Shown here: positions 24,227 through 35,168 of the stretch, piece by piece
Numbering within the stretch: position 1 is the first letter of the stretch
Layout: every line of letters begins with the position of its first letter
Assembly (NCBI GenBank): GCA_014529385.2
Contig: CM043971.1
Span: forward strand, 82,999,340-83,063,339
Reading direction: 5' to 3'
DNA from: Adiantum capillus-veneris
Lineage: Eukaryota > Streptophyta > Polypodiopsida > Polypodiales > Pteridaceae
Length of the DNA: 64,000 nucleotides
Program-made: the position numbers and the translations under genes
Notes under the pieces: generated by a model
Told to the model about the DNA's origin: nothing
The model's database searches: none
What the model saw: only the letters and a program-made list of their open reading frames with translations

Positions 24227-24854
24227 CTAACTTCTGCCTCTCGCATTGTAAGCAAAACTGCCACCTTCGCCACCACTAGACTTGCGTCTAATTTCCTCAT
24301 TTAAGATGGAGCCTCGCACTCCATCATATGTGAGGTTGGGGCTATTACTCAAAGAAACCACAAGCGTTTCCCAAGAGTCTGGCAAAGTCATCAACAAAAA
24401 TATGGCTTTCAACTTGTCATCAAAAGATTGAAGCCCAGTATCTTGTAGCTGACTCATAACACTGGTGAAAGTACTTAAGTGCTCAGAAGCCGACTTGGCT
24501 TCGTCAAGCATCATGTTCACCAGTTTGCGCATCAAATGCACCTGATTCACAGGTGTGGCATTCTCATAAGTGGCCTTCAACTTATGCGAAATTGCATGTA
24601 CTGTCCAAGCCCTTTGTGTCCACCAGAATGTCATCGGTCACAGCCATTTTGATGTAGGCCTTTGCCCTCTTGTTGAGCTTGGCCCAATCCTCATCCGGCA
24701 TATCCTCAGGCGTTACAACCAAAAGGGCGTCCTCACAAGCCTTGAGGAACAAAATCCCCTGCATCTTGTCCTGCCATAGGTCGAAACCTGTACCATCAAA
24801 TCGCTTGATTTCCATCAAGCTCTTGGCATCAGATGACGAGGAAGTAGAGGCCAT
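24227..24854 (-). pseudogene. copia A gag (capsid)
   Basis: The likely start is the ATG at 24854 (MASTSSSSDAKSLMEIKRFD). A copia gag domain follows (FDLWQDKMQGIL, LATYEN-like KLKATYENATPVNQ, LPDSWETLVVSL). A frameshift near 24600 splits it into two frames, and an in-frame TAG at 24227-24229 separates it from the zinc knuckle. It encodes the particle-forming protein. Confidence 0.87.
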
Positions 24855-25357
24855 TTGCACGGATAAAAATGCAACAAAAAAGTGTCTACACAAAATCTGA
24901 AAATTTCCAGTGATCATAATGTACCGCACGTTGCATACAATGTGCTGAAAATTTCAGCAATTAACAAGTATCCCCAATGCGTACTTGCATAAACCCACAA
25001 AGCCGTACATAAACCTCAATTTGTGTACATAAAAACAGTCCAATTCTGAATTTTCTGCAAATTTACTGTTTTGGCGCATCAATTTGCATCAAATGGACCT
25101 GTTTTGAGTGGGAAAAGCAAGGGGCATTCACGGGAATCGATTTAGAACACTTGCGTTTTGCTGTTTTGACCTGTAATTTTTTGGTTTTTCCCTGTTTTGA
25201 CGTAATTTCAGCTTGTTTTAGGCTGTTTTGGAAACGTTAATCACCCTAGGTGACACCGGAAGCAAGGGGCTTCGCGATGAAAGCGGAAATTTGACGCGAG
25301 AGGAAGCCTTTTGCCTGCTGTCCAGCCACCTGCGCAAAGCTTCTGAAACCCTAATCT

Positions 25358-25372
25358 GGCTCTGATACCAGT
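25358..25372 (-). promoter_or_regulatory. Primer binding site of copia A
   Basis: On the minus strand ACTGGTATCAGAGCC lies directly inside the right LTR, matching the initiator-Met tRNA primer site usual in plant copia elements. Between it and the gag start (24855-25357) is a leader of about 500 bp with no supported ORF. Confidence 0.92.
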
Positions 25373-25697
25373 TGTTGAAGCAGGTGGGCTTCACCAGGTG
25401 GAAGAGAAGGTGAAAGAGTGCAGGTTTGTGCACACTGAGCATAGGCGAAAGAGGGGGAGAGAGGTGGCGATGGAAATCGAAAATGCACAGAGAGAGAGAG
25501 GCTCGTACGATTTGGGGAAATTCGCTAGTGAGGTTCTTGAGGCCTCACTTGTTCCCTTTATTAACTTTGGACCTTTTAAAAGGTCTTAAAAAATGACCTT
25601 AGGCCATGTTCAAATGTGAACATGGCCAAAGTTGAAAATATGACTTTATACATTGTTAAATGTACAAAGAGGGCGGCATTAGGCCTTTAACCCAACA
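25373..25697 (-). repeat. Right (5') LTR of copia A
   Basis: TGTTGAAGC...CCCAACA, followed by TSD AAACA (25698-25702). On the minus strand it begins TGTTGGG and ends CTTCAACA. Confidence 0.93.
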
Positions 25698-26173
25698 AAA
25701 CAGTCTGCTAGCAACTCAAGGAAAATAACCAACATTGGTAGAGACATAACTTGCAAATAATAACCGTTATTCATCTCTAAATTCACTCATAAAACCCACT
25801 CCAAGGTAAAAAACACGCTCTCACCGTAGTGTGCCTACGGAGAGTGTTGCCATATCCTCGGAGTGGCAGTTCCCGAGTATACACACACAGCTCTCAAAGA
25901 GATCAACAAATAGACACCCGTGCATCCATGTGATTGCCTCTAGCAATCAACATTCCACACATGAGTATTCGTGAAAAAAGAATCCACCAAATTCCCACCA
26001 CCGGCTAGCATGTGCCCCACTTGCCCTCCTCTCTCACTAGTAGCGTCTCATGCCACCCTATACGAGGGGTGGGAGAGCCTGTCGGGTTGGGCCATCACGG
26101 CCCCATGAGCTCTAGTGGTTTTGTGCACGTCGCCATGTCGTTCGTACAAGCAGGAAGGAGGCTCTGATACCAA
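25698..26173 (-). mobile_element. Older element remnant with primer site
   Basis: This segment joins 13835-13888 once copia A is removed. At 26158-26173 the minus strand reads ACATTGGTATCAGAGCC, a tRNA-Met primer site beside the TG of an LTR starting at 26174. No coding domain is seen in the ~460 bp of leader. Confidence 0.6.
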
Positions 26174-26640
26174 TGTTAGTCCCACGCCGTATCCATCCTA
26201 CACACGACATGACACAAGCCAAACCCACACCTAGACACACGTAGTGAGCGGACATCAGGCTCACCTCCCAGTCATAGAGCCAATACGGGCTCACCCCCGA
26301 GCGTGGGAGCCTGCAGCCAAGCGGTTGTCGCAAGGGCCGGTGTCCCATACCACTAGCTCACACCAGTACGGGTGTGCGGGCAAACTCACACCTAGACACA
26401 CGTAGTGAGCGGAAATCAGGCTCACATCCCAGCCATAGAGCCAATACATGCTCACCCCCGAGCGTGGGAGGTTGCAGCCAAGCGGGCTAGCCTTTGTCGC
26501 AAGGGCCGGTGTCCCATACCACCGAGCCCACACCAGTACGGGTGTGCGGACAGAGCTGCCAAGGGCCATGAGTCCAAGTGTGGTGATCACACAAGATGTC
26601 TCACAAATGAGCCTCAAGTCGTACATTTAGGACTTCATAA
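26174..26640 (-). repeat. LTR-like segment with a 161-bp tandem duplication
   Basis: It begins TGTTAGTCCC directly beside the primer site. Units starting near 26223 and 26384 (CACCTAGACACACGTAGTGAGC) repeat with a 161-bp period. The right boundary is not certain, since no partner LTR is recognised. Confidence 0.6.
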
Positions 26641-26644
26641 TTAA

Positions 26645-27220
26645 AGGGTCAGGGTCACACTGGTCGGACATAACTGCAGGCGCCCATCCTGATGTCTGGG
26701 GACGTAACACTGATGGTACCCACTCTTAAGATCAACTTCGCTGAATACCTTAGCCCCATTGGTGTGTGGAGGATATTCTCAATGCGAGGCATAGGGAATT
26801 GTCATCTTGTTGAGCGTCCTATAATCTACACACAAACGAGAAGACCCATATTTCTTGTAGACAAATAGTCGCAAATGGACTTACACAGGTCGTATGAATC
26901 TCATGGCCACCAACTTGGTTATATGATGCTCCAACTCCTCTTCTTGAGGTTTGGTCAAGTGGTAGGGAGCCTTGCTGATGGGCTACACTCCTTCCATGAG
27001 TTCGATGCAACGATCCTCCGGATGCTCGGGAGTGAGAGGCGGGGGGAGATCTTCGTGCAAGAATAGATGCTCATACTTCTTAAACAAACCCAAGTATCGT
27101 TTGCCGTTGAAGGTCCTTTGCCGTTGAAGTGGCATATATGAATGCGGCTTGAGCTCCTCGCCGTAGCTCATGCTTAGCCTACACATGAGAGGCAAAGATG
27201 CTCACCGTGAATGACCACGG
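26645..27220 (-). pseudogene. Decayed gypsy RT fragment
   Basis: Minus-strand translation in shifting frames shows CVDYRTLNKMTIPYA (about 26795-26840) and FSEVDLKSGYHQ (about 26710-26745), both RT motifs, preceded by LFKKYEHLFLHEDLPPPL (27030-27080), typical of the region just upstream of gypsy RT. Many frame breaks mark it as an old relic. Confidence 0.75.
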
Positions 27221-27240
27221 GAGAGGCACCCTCTTGTGAG

Positions 27241-27437
27241 AAAGTGAGCGTATTATCTTTCTAGTCAACTTGTGGATCAAGCTCACTTTTTCTTTCTCGA
27301 TTTCGGTTTTTTCCTTTCACTATGCCAATGCTGACTCTAAGTGAGCGTATTATCTTTCCAGTCAACTTGTGGATCAAACTCACTTTTTCTTTCTCGATTT
27401 CGGCTTTTTCCTTTCACTATGCCAATGCTTCATGTTG
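27241..27437. repeat. Tandem duplication, 97-bp period
   Basis: GTGAGCGTATTATCTTTC begins at 27244 and recurs at 27341 with few changes. The minus strand is open across both units, so it may lie in the same decayed pol. Confidence 0.85.
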
Positions 27438-27594
27438 ACAAAGGCATGATATTTCCTTATCAGCTTTTCTATCTCCATGGGAAACGCCTCATAAGGCATG
27501 CAAAAAAACTTCACTTCATTTAGAAGTTAGCATGGAAGTTTTTCATTTTATATATAGATGTTAAAGGGTAATACACATAATACAATAGTGTTTT

Positions 27595-27600
<6 letters not shown>

Positions 27601-27668
<68 letters not shown>
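27601..27668. repeat. (CT)n microsatellite
   Basis: About 34 CT units inside the left terminal repeat. The right repeat has its own longer tract at 30320-30399. Confidence 0.95.
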
Positions 27669-27671
<3 letters not shown>

Positions 27672-27897
27672 TTCGTTCACCTCCTCCCCTGCTCTTCTTC
27701 ACCTCGCCATGGCTCTTCCTCACCGGCTTCCACCATAGCTGCGCACCGAACAATGGTATCAGAGCCCAAGCGGGGCACTTATCAAGACGCTATCAAAGCT
27801 CTAGGTCATTGTTGGTGCTGTAGGCAACGCATATCAAGAGGGTGTATCATTTGTTGGCTAGGGCAATAGCCCAAGAGGGAGTTGGTGTCGCCACATA

Positions 27898-29120
27898 AGG
27901 CGCATATGTCACGTGACACATCCAACCCTATGTGTCCGTGGACAAGCTACATCATGACTAGGGTTCAGTTCAGTCAAGTCAGTCTAGAAGAAGAAGTGAT
28001 CTGGTACTTTTGTGAGTCTGTTCGCAGTGCATGTCCAGACACTTAGATCAGATGCATATCCTCTGATTGCACACGACATGATCATTAGATTTCCATCTGA
28101 ACCCATCAGGAGCATTTTTCCAGTGCATTAAATCTAGTTTTCCTATTTTTGACATTTTTCACTTATTTATTAAGTGACTTTTGTTGGGAACTAGGTAGGG
28201 CAAATTTACTAAGTTTGTATATAAGAAAACCTAGCGCTAGCACTTTCTGGCAGAAGAGGTAGCAGGAACAATTTGTTCAACAGGCAACTTCTCAGCAAGA
28301 CCCCCATCAGCATTGGATGCCTAGCGTGTTTGCAACACAGCACAAGGCTAGCGTTTTCCATCAAGAACCCAGATCAGCCAGCGTTTTTGCATCTGCATCA
28401 ATCTGGCGACAACAGAGGACAGATCAGCCCTAGCGTTAGTGGTTTGCACCAGCAGATTCACAACGTTTTTGCAGCAGGACCTATTTTCAGCCCTAGCGTT
28501 TTTGCATCAACCTTACACCCTCAGCGTTTTTGCAGATCTTCGCGACAGAATCAGCCCATAGACCAGCGTTTTCAGTTTTTAGCAGTCAGATCCCGCAGTA
28601 GACCCCCGAACTTCGCAGATCTCACATTCCCGCAGCAGATCCTCGCCGCACGGTCAGATCCAATGTAGTGTACAGTTTCAGCCCGGAAAACGCAGATTTC
28701 AGCATCTGAGTTTTCAGCGCGTCGTCGTTGCATCGTCGTCACCGACATCGTTATCGGTTTAGAGTCAGAATTCAGCAGTTAAAGATTTGTAGATTTCAAC
28801 CCTTAGCATTTTCAGATTTCAGCCCGTCTTGTCGTCGTCCTCATCGCCAGCAAGTCCAAGCATTGTAGAGATTTGTGCAATCATAAGTAGACCGCTCTCG
28901 CCATAGAGAGTGGGGCCTTCGGAGGAGGGTTTGACAACATTCTGGTGTCGTATTCTCTTCTCTCTCTATCTCTCAGTCTCAGCACCTTCATTCACAGTGT
29001 CTATTCATTTTGCTTGTGTCCATTGCACTCTCTCATTAAAGGAACGAAAGGCTCTCCCTTCCCTAAGTAAAAGGAACCTCGAGCACAGTTCGGAGCACTC
29101 ATCTTGAGCAAAGTTCAACA
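27898..29120 (+). repeat. Non-coding LTR-like repeat with GCGTTTT motifs (plus copy)
   Basis: It begins near TGTCACGTGACA (27908). There is a TATA-like TATATAAG near 28218, a motif-rich zone (28300-28580) in which GCGTTTTTGCA-like units recur every 20-50 bp, and a segment 28890-29120 that aligns with the minus-strand copy at 5100-5310. GCGTTTT-type motifs on the opposite strand (AAAACGC) recur at 29330-29420. No protein family is recognised. Confidence 0.55.
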
Positions 29121-30201
29121 TTCACTTCCGCTACACCTTACAGCATATCAACACGCTGTTCCCAGGCGGGTAGTGAAGGCAGCAACTCTGTATACGACGT
29201 TTCAAAATGCCCTCCTTGGCGGCAACAAGGACTTGTGCAGACAGTTTTTGGACGGCATTTTAAGACGCCTGTGCAGAGGCGACCACGATTGCAGTCCTAG
29301 GTGGAGAATCTCAAGCAGAGAAGTGGTGCCCAAGCGTTCTAAAACGCTTCCAAGTGAAGAGCTGCTTTTCAAAACGCCTTGATAAAGGTGGTGTCTCACA
29401 AAGTTGGTGTTTTCCTTGCATTCTAAAACGCTGTCTGCAACGGTTATAATAGGTAAGCTCTCATCATAGGGTGAACAATGGGTGCCTCTTAAAACATTGT
29501 CCACGACAAGTCTTGTAACAAAGCAAAACCCCTCAAAAGCTGCAAAAAGTGGCTTCATCGATTACAAAGTGTTTGCCAAGAGGTGATACGGGCACAGTTT
29601 GGATAGTCGACATCAACAATTCTTGGCAACAGCATAGACGAAGTAGTCACAAGAAGATGGTCAATCCACATATGCAGATTGAATCAAGGTATTTCGACCA
29701 ATTGAAGCTAGTGAAGACTCTTCCAACCGTTTGCTTCAAGCACTTGGTACATCAACAAATGCTACACATGAAGATATGCTTCGAGATTGTAGTACAAGAT
29801 TTCACAAACTATTTTTTGCCAGTTTAGTGTCATAGATTTGTCCTCTTTTGTCTATTGTCAAAACAATCACACACTTTTTTAGTCAAAGCCTCTTTTACTG
29901 TTGTCAATCAGGCCATGGTAAAAATTTGTACGGGTTAGACATTGCCACACATACGTAAGTGGTAAGGCCTCCCAAAAACATTTGTTCTCAGCTCATTTTT
30001 GTCCCGCTTTTCATGAGGTTTCTGGATACACCTTAAACCCAAGGTTTGGCAGTGGACCAAAAACTCCCTTTTATGGTAGCCTAACAAAAGCACCAGGTTA
30101 TGGATACACCAAAATTCTTGTTTGTGAGAGAACCTAAAACTCACGGTTGTGGAGTACACCAAAAACTCGAGATATCATTGTTAGGTTTCAAGCCCTCCCC
30201 G
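29121..30201 (+). other. Internal non-coding part of the 27.5-30.5 kb element
   Basis: There are no recognised domains. A 92-codon frame (29549-29827) is not similar to anything I know. GGATACACCAAAA-like phrases recur near 30010, 30100 and 30155. Confidence 0.4.
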
Positions 30202-30317
30202 TGGGAAACGCCTCATAAGGCATGCAAAAGAACTTCACTTCATTTAGAAGTTAGCATGGAAATTTTTCATTTTATATATAGATGTAAAAGTCTAATACAC
30301 ATAATACAATAGCGTTT

Positions 30318-30319
<2 letters not shown>

Positions 30320-30399
<80 letters not shown>
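30320..30399. repeat. (CT)n microsatellite
   Basis: About 39 CT units in the right terminal repeat of the LARD-like element. Confidence 0.95.
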
Positions 30400-30403
<4 letters not shown>

Positions 30404-30684
30404 TGCTTTCGTTCACCTCCTCCTCTGCTCTTCCTCACCTCGCCATGGCTCGTCCTCACGGCTGCATCCACCATAGCTGCCATAGTCACCACCCGAAATG
30501 GAAACGGTAGAAACGGAAACGGAGAAATGGTGTTTCGGAGTTTCGTTCGAGGCAGAAACAGTTGGACGCACTTTTTTTTGTACGAGTAGGCTTTGCCTGA
30601 TTGTTGCTTTTTATTTTAGTATGCTTTATTTTTGATCTCATGTTATGTTTATTGGTAAATTCTTGCTGCTCCTTTTCTTAACAG

Positions 30685-33600
30685 GCTCTCAACATGTTGT
30701 TTCATCTCCATTTGAGTACTTTTTGGGTGAAGTCTTTCGGCCTCCATCCATTTCACAGGACTCACAGTCAGCTGAGACTGACAAGAAACGTCAGCATGTA
30801 TACAATACGATGTTTCACGTCCCTTGGAGATGCGAACTGGTACGTGGGTTGCTCTTGCAATGCATTCATTTACTGGTTAAAATGGTGATTATTGTATTTG
30901 ATTTTGATATATGGTTTTTGACAGCTCATTGTTACTGGGTTCTTTGTGTGCTTGGATTCGTTCCTGTCATTATTGACTGTAATGCCTGCAAGAGTGGTGG
31001 TGCTCGTGTGGCGGTCTTTTACAAGCAGAAGGTATGGTTTGGAAGCAGCCCAATTAAGGACTCGTTATTAAAGTTCACACATTTCAAGTTAGTATATGGG
31101 AGAGTTTTTAGGTGGGAGTATTTGTGAGTCTGATAACCTATTGGCAGGCAGTTCCGAAGGTTGCGTGCTGACGAGCTTTCTGATTTGGGGTCATTGCTTG
31201 TGTTAATTGCTGGAGTTACCTTATTGCAGCAAGCAGGTGATTCTCATGTTTCCTGAGTATCTTTTCAAAAATGGGTATTGGCATGCTATAATATGAGATT
31301 ATCACTACTGTTACAATTATTTCTAGAAGAAGCACAAGATATTATTCAACAATGTTTCAACAAGGCCAGAAAGGGATGACTTCACGTTTCCTAAAATAAA
31401 AAGAAACCTGAAGGAATGTTCATACTGTGATTTGGCTGAAAACTCAAGAAAAACACTAAAAGTAGGGATGTTGTAGGTCTTCTCCAGATAATACAAGTTA
31501 AATTTTATGAATTGACACAACAATACCGTTAGTGATGCAATTCTGGTATTGTGAACGTGTTATGGAGAATAGGGAGATGAAAAATAGAGGAAGCTGTGTA
31601 GCTGCCTTAGGACTTCCTTTTGCAGTCTTTTATCCCGAGGGAGAAGATATTATGTCTTTTGAGATGATGCTTGCAGCCTGACACTTTTACCTGTTGACCT
31701 GAAAGGAGTAACTCTTTCTCTGCTCGAACTATTCTCGTAGCTTGATAAATTTCGTAAATTTCCTTGCGTTTGGAATAAAGGAATGATGTCCTTTAAAGGT
31801 TACGATTTCATGCGTGCTTCAGACTGGGTTTGGAATGCATGTGGGAGGATATTGTGTAAATGTAGGCATCTGTGTTAGGGTGTGTGCTGTGGCAATGCGT
31901 GTGATATGAAGCTGGAAAACTGGATATGGTTGTTCAGTGCTACGTTTTCTTGTCATGTGGACTAGTCAGGTGTTTAAATTTGATATGACAGAAACGTTGA
32001 GTATTGAAGAGCGATAACGGATGTTTAATGGAATGGGAAGATGCATAGTAGAAATTTCATCAGATCTTATGAGAATGGTTAAGAATTCACAACGTGCATA
32101 AGGTTGGGCTGATCAGTGATTTGCAATGTTCTATCAGATATCAGCTATATCTATCATATGATAAGGAGCCAGGCCACCATAAAATTGTATGTTGTCTACA
32201 ACGTTTTGGAGGTCAGTTTTTCTGAATGGGTGCAACAAAGTGAATGTTCTATTACTCTCTTAGATTGCATCTTAACCCATGTCTTACAGATTTTTGACAA
32301 GCTGTGCCAGTCATTTGGTAGTGACGTCTTTCAAGTGGTCTTGAATTCGGCAGAGAATGTGGCTACTTGTTCAAAAACTGCATTGCTACCAGAGGCATTG
32401 AGATTTGCGTTCGACGAGTGCATTGCTATTGTTTCTTTTGATATCCTTCTTGTAGAATTCAATTTACACAGTTAATTTTGTTATAAGTTGTTTTGTTATA
32501 AGTTGTGAGGCCTTAATTGTTCTTACTTTTCCATTCATTCATAATATTGGCACAGTCTATTACTGTGTCGGCAGCCATCCGATCTCATAACAATGCCCTA
32601 TTGACTCTTCTGATATCCAATAACTTCGCTGAAATCAAAAGCAATGTGTTCAAAAGGCTCGCCAAAGACAATCTTCACAAGCTTGCCTATCTTGGTAATG
32701 TACAAAGAGACTCTGGTACTCCCAAATATGTCTTCTCTGTTCGTTTCTTACTAAATTAAATTTGGATGCAGACACGGTGGAAAGATTCCACATTGTGGCA
32801 CATCTTTTTTTCGTGTTTGCCCAGAATTTTCTTGCAGCTCATGAACCTTGGGTACATGCATTCGCTTGGGTAAGGCTCATATTTTTGGGAGTGAATGCAG
32901 CAATGGCCATGAACCAACCGCAAATATCCACGGTCTTCTGTAAAACCTTCTCAATGGGGACGATTTGGCCTTTCTTTTGGTTTGCTCTGAATATAGGTCG
33001 CTCTTGTTTTTATAATGCAGAATGCTGGAATGGTGTTTCTGTGTGAGATCCTGGTGGACGTTATCAAACATGCCTTTCTCGCCAAATTCAATGAGATAAA
33101 GCCAGCAGCCTATTCAGAGTTCCTTCTGGCTTTATGCAAGCAGGTGGGTTGCCTGTCAGAAAAATGAGGAATCTCGGATGAAGTTGTAGGCCTATCTCTG
33201 ATGAATTTTTTGGGTGATGCAGACATTGACATCTCAATCACGGGAGCTTCACAAGACGATGTCATTTGTTCCCTTTGCACCAGCTTGTGTGGTGAGCGCT
33301 TTGCTTCTGAGCTAAGACTGCAATTTTGAAAAAGTTCCTTGTGCATGCATGCTTGTGCTTCGAAGAATGTCGGGGTCATTTTTGAACATAGATGTAATGA
33401 AGTCTTTCTGCAGCTACTTGGTCAAGGGGACAAATTAAAAACGTGGTCACCATGAAACACGTTTCATTACTGTTGAAGCATGAAATACTTTTCCCAGTCA
33501 CAAGAGAACTCTGTTTCAGGGCCTATCAGATCGGAAACTCCGTTTCCAAATTCCTCTGTTTCTCGTGTCCTTTGTGCCATTTCTTCAGGAAGTTCTGAAG

Positions 33601-34354
33601 GTTGCACTAAAAAATAATCGTTTTAGTCTGCTCCATTGAATAAAATTTAGATGGCATTGCCAGTCTCGTTCCTTTACCGTACCATGCGACTACGGCTTCA
33701 CCTCGTGAAACATTTCATACCATGAAGTGTTTGCTACACATGTATGTACATATCTTTACATGGAAAATAGCAGTTTCGATTGACGTTTCATTATAAGCTT
33801 TGCCAAAGGTAAAACGTTTTACGAGGGTGAAATGTTTCGGCGGTGCTGAAATGTTTTATGGTGATGGTGAAATTTAGAGAGTAAAAGGCTTTAGAAATGG
33901 GCAAACAAACGTCAAGCTTTGGAGACGCTCCTGTCTTTGACAAAACAAAGAAATGGCCAGTCAAATCAATGACGGCTTGAAATGGCTTCCTGTGACTGAG
34001 TTGTTGGTACTTGATGTGGTATAGTAACAGGATATTGCAGAAGCTTTTGAGATGGTACATTTATTGCATGCATTAATTACTCTGCATGCATGAATTGTCA
34101 TGCAATATTGTGAGCATTTCTGTAGGTTCTGACGTTCACATTGATGGCAGGTTATACGTGTTGTGATTCCTCTATATGCAGCTTATCTTCCCGGAGCATT
34201 GTTATGGCGGGTTGTAGTCATTCTCTTTTTCGGAATCCTGACCTGTGTGTTCCTGGTTGCTCTTAAGATTTTGGTGGCTCTGGGGTTGTTGAAGCATGCA
34301 AGGTGGTATGTTGCTAGACGAAAGAAGAAGGAAAAGCTCTTGCACTTTGATTAG
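30685..34354 (+). CDS. POD1: TAPT1/POD1-family membrane protein, 3' ten exons
   Basis: I recognise this as the plant homologue of TAPT1 (POLLEN DEFECTIVE IN GUIDANCE 1 in Arabidopsis), a multi-pass ER-associated protein implicated there in pollen-tube guidance. Exons inferred from conserved protein and splice sites are 30685-30839, 30925-31031, 31148-31236, 32138-32211, 32290-32440, 32527-32694, 32772-32869, 33021-33143, 33223-33291 and 34151-34354 (stop TAG). All junction phases agree and give about 410 residues. Conserved stretches include YNTMFHVPWRCEL, GFFVCLDSFLSLLTVMPAR, IKLYVVYNVLEIFDKLCQSF, HNNALLTLLISNNFAEIKSN and IKHAFLAKFNEIKP, with several hydrophobic membrane segments and a basic C-terminal tail. 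The N-terminal ~200 residues usual for the family are not in view; the first exon here starts mid-codon. No frameshift or stop is seen, so the gene looks intact over this part. Confidence 0.92.
32441..32526 (+). other. Candidate U12-type AT-AC intron in POD1
   Basis: No GT-AG choice keeps the frame between the exon ending at 32440 and the exon that must include HSFIILAQ. The sequence ATATCCTTCT at 32441 matches the U12 donor consensus. CCTTAAT at 32511-32517 matches the U12 branch site about ten bases before the terminal AC at 32526. Splicing there gives a phase-1 junction and the conserved protein (IVSF-V-FHSFIILAQ). Confidence 0.85.
33440..33860. repeat. GAAAC/GTTTC palindrome cluster in the last POD1 intron
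   Basis: Short palindromes include GAAACACGTTTC (33454-33465), GGAAACTCCGTTTCC (33532-33546) and GTAAAACGTTTTAC (33809-33822), with further single GTTTC/GAAAC words between. A similar GAAACGG-rich stretch sits at 30495-30570 just before the first exon in view. Confidence 0.6.
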
Positions 34355-35020
34355 AAGAAGCTTGGCAGTTTTGATATTGTGCCACCAATGTGGCAACAGG
34401 GTTACCCCATGTATCTACCCAATTCATTTGCGGGCCTTGAAGCTGATTACTCGGAGAATGCTAGCTTTTTGGATGGGATCAAGCCTTGTACATTTATGAG
34501 CTTTTTTTTTCCCCAATGCGGCTTACTTAGGATAGAAGGCTTGATTGTAATGGCTACATTGTAATATACTCGATGATCAAAGGCAAGGTTTTCGATGCAT
34601 TATAGTGTTGGTCGTAATCTTGGAACTTTGGTGTCTGTATTTATTTGCATGCAGGTTTGTGAGCTTTGCAGTATGCGTTATTATGATGAGAACTTAAACA
34701 TGAATAATTAGGCATAAGCAAAGGGAAGCAAAATTGTGCTCTCAATCCTCAGAGATCTTGATGGAAAATAGTTCCTTTTTGGAGAGCTGCTCCCAGAGAA
34801 TTTATCGAGCTTCAACTTTTGGTTCGTAGAGCTCATCTCTAATCACAAGCAATGATAATCTCAGTGTTGAATGAAAGAATGTAAAGGGCACTGGACATGA
34901 AGCATTAGGATAATGCATGCAAGAAAATTGCTTCACTGCATTTACATTTCCTATATTCTTCTCATTAGTTCCTCAATCTATTCTATGATAGGTATGACAT
35001 AATTCTATTCGATGCTATTG
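34355..35020 (+). other. POD1 3' UTR and downstream flank
   Basis: No ORF or repeat was recognised. The stretch ends at the target site of the next LINE. Confidence 0.5.
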
Positions 35021-35168
35021 CTATTTTTTTTTTCCGAGAAAAAGATCCTTCTATTAGTTAATGAAAACTGCCCATAGGGCTACAACCACCTCTGCAGGAG
35101 AGGGCTACAACAAGCATGATGGGGAGACTCTCCCAATGAAAAAACAGCATATATACAATGGGGCTAAA

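Larger units (their letters stand above)
13889..25697 (-). mobile_element. Ty1/copia element with a nested gypsy (copia A)
   Basis: LTRs at 13889-14215 and 25373-25697 bound the element, with the direct repeat AAACA at 13884-13888 and 25698-25702 as target-site duplication. The minus strand reads PBS, gag, protease, integrase, RT, RNase H, polypurine tract, which is copia order. It is interrupted in the RNase H domain by the gypsy at 14521-20954. By eye the two LTRs differ at about nine of ~325 positions plus one short indel, so it is older than its nested guest. Confidence 0.93.
27478..30480 (+). mobile_element. Non-coding LTR element (LARD-like)
   Basis: Similar direct repeats at 27478-27750 and 30202-30480 begin TGGGAAACGCC and include a (CT)n tract and CCTCGCCATGGCTC. 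TGGTATCAGAGCCC (27753-27766) follows the left one as a primer site. No gag or pol domain is present between them. No convincing polypurine tract or target duplication was found, so the LTR interpretation rests on the repeats plus the primer site. Confidence 0.55.

Noticed and set aside
26223-26544. CRISPR-like array
   Set aside because: Only two units of 161 bp with no spacer structure, in plant DNA; it is a tandem duplication in an LTR-like segment.
30202-30480. POD1 promoter with a CT-rich core
   Set aside because: The segment is a copy of 27478-27750, the terminal repeat of a transposon-like element, and the exon after it starts mid-codon behind a splice acceptor.
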